From Candidatus Wolfebacteria bacterium GW2011_GWE2_44_13 (GTDB taxonomy: Bacteria > Patescibacteriota > Minisyncoccia > UBA6257 > UBA9933): a stretch of 44,715 nt of DNA. Of the stretch, positions 39,278 through 44,715 are shown piece after piece (the first letter of the stretch is position 1; each line of letters starts with the position of its first letter). The translations under genes were made by a program, and so were the position numbers. A model generated the notes under the pieces. It was given only the letters and a program-made list of their open reading frames with translations, searched no databases and was not told the origin of the DNA. The stretch spans positions 1 through 44,715 of the forward strand of contig LCHW01000004.1 in the NCBI GenBank assembly GCA_001000675.1, given 5' to 3'.

Positions 39278-41434
39278 TTACCACTCCTCTACCATCAATA
39301 TTTTACCATCATTCCCTGGGAGATTGCCATAAATCTCTTCGGTGATAAACGGCATAAGCGGATGCAACATTTTGATCGATGTTCTTAATATTTCATTCAA
39401 TACATACTGTGCTGCATATTTATCTACTTCATCTTCACCTTTCAAACGTCCCTTGTTCTCTTCAATAATTTTGTCTGCAAATGTATGCCAGAAATAATGA
39501 TACAAATTTTCTGCAGCAAGATGAATAAGAAAATTATCCAATTCCTTTGTTGTTTGTTCCTTTACGACGCGCAATTCTTCCAACACCTCTTTGTCTCTAT
39601 CTGTTAACGTAGGTGTTTTTGTAAAGTCTACGCCCTCAGAATTCATTAGTACAAACCGAGTCGCTTGCCATATTTTATTGGCAAAGTTGCGATAGCCTTT
39701 AATTTTATTTTCATCAAGCGCTGTGTCATTGCCGGGCGTATTACCGATAATCAAGCCCATGCGTAATGCATCGGTTCCGAACTTATCAATGAGGTCTATT
39801 GGGTTAATAACATTCCCTTTGCTCTTACTCATCTTCTTTCCTTTTGCGTCGTTAACCAAACCGTGCATGTACACTGTCTTAAACGGCACTTCGTTTGCAA
39901 GATACAATCCAAAAATAACCATCCGTGGGATCCATTTAAAAATAAGATCGTGCCCTGTTTCCATAACATCGGTTGGATAGTATGTTTTAAAATCCTTTCC
40001 GTCTGGAAAATCCAAGGTTAATAACGGCCACTGACCAGAGGAAAACCATGTGTCGAATGTGTCAGCATCTTTGCGGACTTCCCCACCACACTTTGGGCAT
40101 GCGCTTATCTCATCTTCTAAGTCGGGTGCCGCAAAATCACACTCATTACAAAGCTTTGCCGGAATTGGAATACCCCATACGATTTGTCGAGAAATATTCC
40201 AGTCGATTGTATTGTTCATCCAGTACAAAAATATTTTACGATAATTGTCTGGAATAAATTCTATACGTCCATCATCAACAGCCTTTGCAGCCATTTCTGC
40301 GAGTGATTGTCCGCCCGAGGCGGATCCGCCTTGGGAGGACATCTTTACAAACCACTGCGGCAATAAACGCGGTTCAATTGTCGTACTGCACTTATAACAC
40401 GTCGGTACTTGGTGCTTGTAGTCTTCGATTTTTTCAATCAACCCCATTACCTCTAAATCTGCAACGACTTTTTCGCGTGCTTCTGCAATTTTCATTCCTG
40501 CGTACTTACCCGCCTTTTCATTTAATTTACCAAATTGATCGATGGTAATGATATGCTCAAGCCCATGCTTTTGCGCAAGCGCAAAATCGTTATTATCATG
40601 CGCTGGCGTTACTTTTAATGCGCCTGTTCCGAATTCAATATCAACTGAATCATCGCCAATAACTTTTAATATCAGCTTACCATTTGGATTTTCAACCTCA
40701 ATCACGCTTCCTATATATTGCTTATATCGATCGTCGTTTGGGTTGACTGCAACTGCCACATCGCCAAAGATGGTTTCTGGGCGCACCGTAGCTACCACAA
40801 ATGGACCGTATTTTATATAATACAGCTTATCCATCTTCTCCACTGATTCTGTTTCTACATCAGAGAGCGATGTTTGATGCTTTGTACACCAGTTCACGGT
40901 TCGTAATCCGCGATATACCAAGCCGTCCTCGTACATTTTTGCAAATGTTCCCTGGACCTTCTTCATAATATCTGCGTCTAGCGTAAACCGTTCACGAGAC
41001 CAATCACATGATGCCCCCATGCGTTTTACCTCTTGCTCCATGTACTGCTTATTCTCCAGCGTAAACGCCATAATCTCATCAAAAAGCTCTTGTGGATCCA
41101 TTTTGAATCGTGATCTCCCCTCTTTCTCGAGCTTTTTCTCATATACTACCTGCGTTTCAAACCCTGCATGATCAGCGCCCGGAATCCATAACGCCTTATA
41201 CCCACGCATGCGCTTGTAGCGCGTAATAATATCCTCAAGCGTTATAAAAAGTGCATGCCCCGCATGTAAATGCCCGTTAGCATTCGGTGGTGGCATGATG
41301 ATCGTAAACGGCCCTTTATCATCTTTTCGCTCTGGCAAATTATCTGGATTAAAATAACCAGATTCTTCCCATTGTTTGTATATTGCTTCTTCGAATTCTT
41401 TTGCTTCGTATGGCTTATTAAATAGTTCGTTCAT
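39278..41434 (-). CDS. valS: Valyl-tRNA synthetase, shortened, with an in-frame insertion
   Basis: Class I synthetase for tRNA-Val. HIGH motif 'NANGHLHAGHALF', KMSKS motif 'GKKMSKSKGNVINP', editing domain with 'TVRPETIFGDVAVAV' and 'FGTGALKVTPAHDNNDFALA', and zinc-type cysteines 'CNECDFAAPDLEDEISACPK'. From the ATG at 41434 (718 aa; the track adds eight residues) it is much shorter than the usual 880-950, lacking the C-terminal coiled-coil arm. 'WFVKM' is followed by 'SSQGGSASGGQS', encoded by a palindromic element, before the family text resumes at 'LAEMAAKAV'. No SD. Confidence 0.95.
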   Translation of the reverse strand: MNELFNKPYEAKEFEEAIYKQWEESGYFNPDNLPERKDDKGPFTIIMPPPNANGHLHAGHALFITLEDIITRYKRMRGYKALWIPGADHAGFETQVVYEKKLEKEGRSRFKMDPQELFDEIMAFTLENKQYMEQEVKRMGASCDWSRERFTLDADIMKKVQGTFAKMYEDGLVYRGLRTVNWCTKHQTSLSDVETESVEKMDKLYYIKYGPFVVATVRPETIFGDVAVAVNPNDDRYKQYIGSVIEVENPNGKLILKVIGDDSVDIEFGTGALKVTPAHDNNDFALAQKHGLEHIITIDQFGKLNEKAGKYAGMKIAEAREKVVADLEVMGLIEKIEDYKHQVPTCYKCSTTIEPRLLPQWFVKMSSQGGSASGGQSLAEMAAKAVDDGRIEFIPDNYRKIFLYWMNNTIDWNISRQIVWGIPIPAKLCNECDFAAPDLEDEISACPKCGGEVRKDADTFDTWFSSGQWPLLTLDFPDGKDFKTYYPTDVMETGHDLIFKWIPRMVIFGLYLANEVPFKTVYMHGLVNDAKGKKMSKSKGNVINPIDLIDKFGTDALRMGLIIGNTPGNDTALDENKIKGYRNFANKIWQATRFVLMNSEGVDFTKTPTLTDRDKEVLEELRVVKEQTTKELDNFLIHLAAENLYHYFWHTFADKIIEENKGRLKGEDEVDKYAAQYVLNEILRTSIKMLHPLMPFITEEIYGNLPGNDGKILMVEEW
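40308..40341. repeat. 34-bp near-palindrome inserted in frame in valS
   Basis: Arms TGTCCGCCCGAGGCGGA and TCCGCCTTGGGAGGACA, centred on GGATCC, differ at two paired positions. They encode the Gly/Ser-rich insertion. Unrelated to the ATTCCC-type repeats. Confidence 0.85.
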
Positions 41435-41480
41435 AAATCTGGTTACTGTTAACTGCAACGTGCCCGGAAGAACAATGGGT

Positions 41481-42518
41481 TTACTTAATTGAATCTATGA
41501 ACACCCTTGTCTTTGTGCCGTCTACCTTATCAAGAGGAATATCTTTTGCAAACACAATCTTAAAATCTTCCTCAGCCGCGGCTTCAAGATTATTTATTTC
41601 TGTTTTTGAACCTCCTAATTGAATACCAAGGGCATCGTAGAGAAATCCCGTGATTATTATTTTTGATGCCGGAAGTAAGTCGTCGTTTTTAACATTGCCG
41701 CTAATTGAAACCGATGCATTCGGGTCGATGACAATTTTTGCAACTCGATCCGCTTCTGCATTTATACTCGTACGCGTTCGTGTGTCCAATACTCCACTTG
41801 TCGGCAGCTTTTTGCTTTTTTGATATGCTTTCAAGGCTATTACTGCGTCGGCATCGAACGTACCATCGGGAAATTTCTTAAGTAATTGCTTCTTATATAA
41901 GAAATCTTCAAGGTTCTTGACGTCATCCCCCGTCATCCCAACTTTGATCTCTCGCGAAAATACGTATGCTGGCTCTATCACCTTTCTCAAGCCAACAACA
42001 TCGGTAGAAGAGCGCTTTATACTAACGAAGGGCTCGGTAAACTCCTTACTGGAGACAATTTCTGGTGCGGAAAATTCTACCTTCAGCGCAAATATGTCTT
42101 TTGCAGGCACATCAAGAAGATCGACAATATATCGACTTCCTTTTGTTTTCCCATCATATATAAAAGTGTGGTTACTCGTCGAACCCAGCACACTGCCAGT
42201 TTCATCTTCTGCAATCATTGTATATACAACATCGCGAAACCCGTAATCTTCATTATCGTTTCGTAGGTCGGCAATAACAACAACCCGTCCATTTGCTGGA
42301 AATTTTATAATACTTTCAACGGTAATATCTTGCGCATATCGCTGAGCGCATGGTGCACAGACTCCACCACAGTCAACCCCCGTCTCCTGCGCATTTTGCT
42401 TATTATCAAAACACGTTGGCTTTGCCTTGAATACAACTGTATATATACCAAAAATAACTCCCGCAAAAAATAGCAGAAATCCAATTCCGTATACAAACTT
42501 TTTTATTCCTCTACTCAT
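41481..42518 (-). CDS. Membrane-anchored peptidoglycan-binding protein
   Basis: 345 aa from the ATG at 42518 ('MSRGIKKFVYGIGFLLFFAG'); the 410-aa track ORF reads through a promoter. One N-terminal membrane helix, then a cysteine motif 'TGVDCGGVCAPCA' just outside the membrane, a beta-rich domain (60-180), and a PG_binding_1 domain (about 185-250: 'VGMTGDDVKNLEDFLYKKQL', 'FDADAVIALKAYQKSKKLPT'). The rest is beta-rich. It likely sits on the outer face of the membrane and binds the wall. TATACT is 8 nt before the ATG, implying a leaderless mRNA. Confidence 0.85.
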   Translation of the reverse strand: MSRGIKKFVYGIGFLLFFAGVIFGIYTVVFKAKPTCFDNKQNAQETGVDCGGVCAPCAQRYAQDITVESIIKFPANGRVVVIADLRNDNEDYGFRDVVYTMIAEDETGSVLGSTSNHTFIYDGKTKGSRYIVDLLDVPAKDIFALKVEFSAPEIVSSKEFTEPFVSIKRSSTDVVGLRKVIEPAYVFSREIKVGMTGDDVKNLEDFLYKKQLLKKFPDGTFDADAVIALKAYQKSKKLPTSGVLDTRTRTSINAEADRVAKIVIDPNASVSISGNVKNDDLLPASKIIITGFLYDALGIQLGGSKTEINNLEAAAEEDFKIVFAKDIPLDKVDGTKTRVFIDSIK

Positions 42519-42526
42519 TACCGTAT

Positions 42527-42532
42527 AGTATA
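42527..42532 (-). promoter_or_regulatory. -10 box of the peptidoglycan-binding protein gene, near-leaderless
   Basis: Minus strand TATACT, 8 nt before the ATG at 42518. Confidence 0.5.
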
Positions 42533-42550
42533 CCCTTAATTCCGCCAACA

Positions 42551-42574
42551 AAAAAGGGCCGCTACTATGCGGCC
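42551..42574 (-). terminator. Terminator of the 160-aa gene
   Basis: GGGCCGC-TACTAT-GCGGCCC; minus strand continues TTTTTTG. Confidence 0.88.
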
Positions 42575-42582
42575 CACTCTCT

Positions 42583-43065
42583 TTACTTATCGCACTTTTC
42601 CATTCGTTGTACCCATTTGCACCGATAGACCTGCGCCCAAACCCCTTTTCGCCGTTCCATACTAAAGCATCCGCCGTTCTGCCCGTCTCCCGCAAGACGA
42701 ATTGCCTCATCAAGGCCTCTGCGCATCTGCCTTTGTGCCTCGGCGATATCAGCCTTTGGGTCTAACACCATTCGCATGATCGACCCTTCGAGAAACTGGC
42801 TGTATTCGGGGATGCCAAAACATAAATATCTGCCATGCGCATGCACCGGCAGAAAATGTTGCGCAAACCCTTCCTGGTATTGCGTCCCACCTTCAATAAT
42901 ATCGGTAATTAGATACGCGTTGTTTGCCGGATGCACCAGAAGTCCACACGTTTCGCAAAAATTATACATCATCGGAATCTTTGGCCCAGGGACACCTTGC
43001 ATGTCCCAAGCGATATCCTGCGGATCTCCTGGCAACAGCCATCCAAAATATTCTGTTACACTCAT
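42583..43065 (-). CDS. Hypothetical protein (160 aa) with Cys pairs
   Basis: Unrecognised soluble protein. 'NFCETCGLLVHPANNAYLI' contains a C-x2-C pair; other cysteines are 'YLCFGIPEYS', 'GGCFSME' and 'YRCKW'. Central 'GFAQHFLPVHAHGRYLCFGI' has three histidines, so a metal site is possible but unproven. GAGGAGGCGCGT precedes the ATG. Own terminator; the promoter spacer matches that of the next gene upstream (43185-43802), suggesting joint control. GC higher than valS. Confidence 0.75.
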   Translation of the reverse strand: MSVTEYFGWLLPGDPQDIAWDMQGVPGPKIPMMYNFCETCGLLVHPANNAYLITDIIEGGTQYQEGFAQHFLPVHAHGRYLCFGIPEYSQFLEGSIMRMVLDPKADIAEAQRQMRRGLDEAIRLAGDGQNGGCFSMERRKGVWAQVYRCKWVQRMEKCDK

Positions 43066-43103
43066 ACGCGCCTCCTCGACAACAGCGTTGCCTGCGATTG
43101 ATT

Positions 43104-43132
43104 TATTAATAACTACTTCACTTGTATATCAA
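43104..43132 (-). promoter_or_regulatory. Promoter of the 160-aa gene, with shared spacer
   Basis: Minus strand TTGATA, 17 bp, TTAATA; the spacer begins TACAAGTGAAGTAG. Confidence 0.6.
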
Positions 43133-43160
43133 AAGTTGATTGTTTGCAAGCTCAAAAAAA

Positions 43161-43178
43161 GGCCGCTGTTACGCGGCC
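43161..43178 (-). terminator. Terminator of the DUF218 gene
   Basis: GGCCGC-TGTTAC-GCGGCC; minus strand continues TTTTTTTGAG. Confidence 0.88.
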
Positions 43179-43184
43179 CTCGAA

Positions 43185-43802
43185 TTATACAGTGCAATAC
43201 TGCCTCACTATCTGCGTTGCGTGAAGCACTTGGTCTGGGATATCAACTACTTCAATATCCCCCTTTCCCGCATACTCCTTAAGTCGGTCGATCTCACCCA
43301 CAAGCCTCCTTAGGCGAGCCCAGGAATCCCACTCATCGGGAGACATCTTAAATGCACTTCCGTGCACGGTAACCCCCGGACATTGTTTGCGCAATGTCGC
43401 ACATGATCGACGCAATAGCGGCGGAATCGCGCATGCAATTATAATTCTTGGCTCAAGCCCCGCCTTTTTCCACACCCCTCTTCCTTGTTGGACATTCTCA
43501 AGCGAATTCATCGATTCCTTCTCGAGTAGAATCGCTTCTGCAGGTATGCCACGCTGGATAATTAATGAAACGTAATGATCCGCCTCCGTCTCGTATCCAG
43601 TGGGGAGTCCTTTTCCTCCTTTGCCTGCTATAACAATGCGAGGCGCCTTGCCCATATGCCACAGCCATGCAGCCTGTTGTGCGACACATTCGTCGCAATG
43701 CCCAAACACGAAAATAATATCTGCGTCAGGTAATTGTTCGAACGATGTATGCTCCGACAAAAAGGCGAAGAGTATTTCCACGGCATGTTCAATACGGTCC
43801 AT
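43185..43802 (-). CDS. DUF218 family protein (YdcF/SanA/ElyC-like)
   Basis: 205 aa. DUF218 pattern: 'ADIIFVFGHCDECVAQQAAW', 'PRIVIAGKGGKG', 'ETEADHYVSLIIQRGIPAEA', 'LLEKESMNSLENVQQGRGVW' and 'PRIIIACAIPPLLRRSCATL'. Members are linked to envelope processes in E. coli, but those carry a membrane anchor and this one has none, so it looks cytoplasmic. The exact role is unknown. GGGG precedes the ATG at spacing 7. Single-gene unit with its own promoter and terminator. Confidence 0.85.
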   Translation of the reverse strand: MDRIEHAVEILFAFLSEHTSFEQLPDADIIFVFGHCDECVAQQAAWLWHMGKAPRIVIAGKGGKGLPTGYETEADHYVSLIIQRGIPAEAILLEKESMNSLENVQQGRGVWKKAGLEPRIIIACAIPPLLRRSCATLRKQCPGVTVHGSAFKMSPDEWDSWARLRRLVGEIDRLKEYAGKGDIEVVDIPDQVLHATQIVRQYCTV

Positions 43803-43830
43803 TCTTAAACCCCTTTTTTTATTTATTTTT

Positions 43831-43859
43831 TACAAATTCCTACTTCACTTGTATACCAA
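43831..43859 (-). promoter_or_regulatory. Promoter of the DUF218 gene, with shared spacer
   Basis: Minus strand TTGGTA, 17 bp, TTTGTA; the spacer begins TACAAGTGAAGTAG, identical over 14 nt to the promoter at 43104-43132. Confidence 0.6.
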
Positions 43860-43896
43860 AAAGGCCGCTTTTGCAATACATATTACTTGTATTTAT

Positions 43897-43935
43897 AAAA
43901 ACAGAGCACCTCGCTTACAGAGTGCCCTGTTTTTA
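43897..43935. terminator. Terminator of the 71-aa gene
   Basis: AAAACAG-A-GCAC with GTGC-C-CTGTTTTT around a 12-nt loop; bidirectional. Confidence 0.75.
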
Positions 43936-43955
43936 TACCTATTACTTAATCATTA

Positions 43956-44171
43956 TTATAAATATTTTTTACCAAGTATCTTCCCAATGTTTTCTAATTC
44001 ATCCTCAGATAATTCAGTTTCCACAGCCCCTCCCTGTTCATTGACAATAAACTTTTTTGGAGCTTCTGATTTTGGAGTTAATATACGCCTTGTCTTAGCT
44101 TGCTCCAGACTAACCCCCTCATGCTGCTCCGAAAATCCAACATCACGATGACTTCTTTCAAAATTTTGCAT
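43956..44171 (-). CDS. Small hydrophilic protein (71 aa), unknown
   Basis: Unrecognised. Highly charged: 'EQAKTRRILTPKSEAPKKFI' then 'VETELSEDELENIGKILGKK'. Probably partly disordered with a C-terminal helix. Promoter TCGACA, 17 bp, TAGAAT upstream; terminator downstream. No SD before the ATG at 44171. It lies directly after the rRNA operon terminator. Could be a small regulator; nothing in the sequence says so. Confidence 0.6.
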   Translation of the reverse strand: MQNFERSHRDVGFSEQHEGVSLEQAKTRRILTPKSEAPKKFIVNEQGGAVETELSEDELENIGKILGKKYL

Positions 44172-44210
44172 AGCGAAGTTATATATTTACTATTAATTTT
44201 CTTTACTGTC

Positions 44211-44239
44211 ATTCTAACATGCGGTATATTATTTGTCGA
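44211..44239 (-). promoter_or_regulatory. Promoter of the 71-aa gene
   Basis: Minus strand TCGACA, 17 bp, TAGAAT. Confidence 0.6.
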
Positions 44240-44258
44240 AATGAAATATTAGAAAATC

Positions 44259-44282
44259 AAAAACCGCCCGAAGGCGGTTTTT
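44259..44282 (-). terminator. Terminator of the rRNA operon
   Basis: AAAAACCGCC-CGAA-GGCGGTTTTT about 40 nt past the 5S 3' end. Confidence 0.9.
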
Positions 44283-44321
44283 GAGTATTGCTGATAGTCG
44301 CGAACGATTATTGGCAATGAA

Positions 44322-44440
44322 TTCCAGGCGAAACCTACTTTCCCCACCGGCGAACCAGTTAGTATCATCGGCACTTATCGCTTTTACATCCGAGTTCGGA
44401 ATGGGATCGAGTAGATCACGATAAGCTAAATCACCAGGAA
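44322..44440 (-). rRNA. rrf: 5S ribosomal RNA
   Basis: About 119 nt on the minus strand. Shows the conserved CCCATTCCGAACTCGG loop region and the GCCGATGATACT / GGTGGGGAAAGTAGG segment; the ends TTCCTGG and CCTGGAA pair as helix I. The ends are placed by that pairing and may be off by a few bases. Confidence 0.92.
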
Positions 44441-44508
44441 ATCATTGACAACAATCGAAACGCATAAACTATCACCAACCATTTTATTTTTTGGGTTACT
44501 TTGCCCAA

Positions 44509-44715
44509 TAGACGAACAAATCGACATATTAGTACTTCTCAGCTAAACCATCAAACGCTTGTGTCAAAGTTCCAAACTTGTGACCGAAGTCACTCATTCT
44601 TCACTTATCAACTCACATTCAACAGTAAACACATGTTACCATGCTTACACTTGAAGCCTATCAACCTGGTAGTCTTCCAGGAGTCTCAAACGATGTCTAA
44701 TCTTAGGAGAGGCTT
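44509..44715 (-). rRNA. rrl: 23S ribosomal RNA, 3' end (partial; runs off the window)
   Basis: The minus strand reads GACTACCAGGTTGATAGGCT, then GTAAGCATGGTAACATGT and finally AGCTGAGAAGTACTAAT, the known 3' end of 23S rRNA. Compared with Bacillus from memory, about 84 extra bases lie between CATGTG and AGCTGA. The gene is truncated by the window edge; the 16S gene should lie beyond it. The 23S 3' end is placed approximately. Confidence 0.9.
44545..44629 (-). other. Insertion in the 3' terminal domain of 23S rRNA
   Basis: About 85 nt not expected in a standard 23S gene at this position. Contains a TTCG-capped stem GTGAC-TTCG-GTCAC. Probably an expanded helix near H98-H101 or an excised intervening sequence. 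Confidence 0.6.

Overview
The window looks like chromosome of a Candidate Phyla Radiation (Patescibacteria, probably Parcubacteria-like) bacterium. The reasons are indirect: the S10/spc ribosomal operon has no rpmD (L30) gene, a trait reported for this group; several genes are of types I associate with it (DUF5654, secreted Cys-rich proteins with peptidoglycan-binding domains and Thr/Ser linkers, a shortened ValRS); and most housekeeping genes have no Shine-Dalgarno (SD) sequence. UGA is used as a stop, so this is not the UGA-recoded Gracilibacteria/SR1 code. I cannot name the lineage without 16S rRNA, which lies outside the window.

Layout. 0.2-6.5 kb: dnaG, a methyltransferase, a lysS fused to a DUF2000-like domain, greA and a family 2 glycosyltransferase. 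6.5-10.8 kb: two loci of very small membrane proteins, a secreted peptidoglycan-binding protein, a CDF metal transporter and an unknown protein. 10.8-26.2 kb: an S10/spc/alpha-type block (map, adk, secY, rplO, rpsE, rplR, rplF, rpsH, rpsN, rplE, rplX, rplN, rpsQ, rpmC, rplP, rpsC, rplV, rpsS, rplB, rplW, rplD, rplC; transcribed right to left). It is interrupted by three opposite-strand genes of unknown function, two of which are tandem paralogues. A candidate transcription attenuator lies upstream of rplC. 26.3-32.8 kb: small unknown genes, dUTPase, a UPF0200-like P-loop protein, a two-domain dCTP deaminase, groEL/groES and a coupled pair of DUF5678-like paralogues. 32.8-42.5 kb: rmuC, a two-gene metal ABC transporter, YggU and DUF5654 proteins, an orphan GAF histidine kinase, PAP2, tpiA, Nudix, valS and a second peptidoglycan-binding protein. 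42.5-44.7 kb: two unknown/DUF218 genes sharing a promoter sequence, a small protein, 5S rRNA and the 3' end of 23S rRNA.

Two gene classes stand out. Housekeeping genes sit in operons with no SD, and several are probably read from leaderless transcripts (a TATACT/TATAAT box 6-9 nt before the ATG). About fifteen poorly known genes are mostly self-contained units: a sigma70-type promoter with 17-bp spacing, often a hairpin in the leader, a strong AGGAGG-like SD, one short ORF and an intrinsic terminator. They are inserted between, and sometimes within, conserved operons. Some are visibly richer in GC. I infer that these are acquired cassettes, and I regard this as the most interesting pattern in the window.

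A palindromic repeat with core ATTCCC-N8-GGGAAT (like the dRS3 repeat of Neisseria) occurs at 12 intergenic loci. At four of them it forms inverted pairs whose two arms match each other exactly while differing between loci. A different 34-bp near-palindrome is inserted in frame inside valS.
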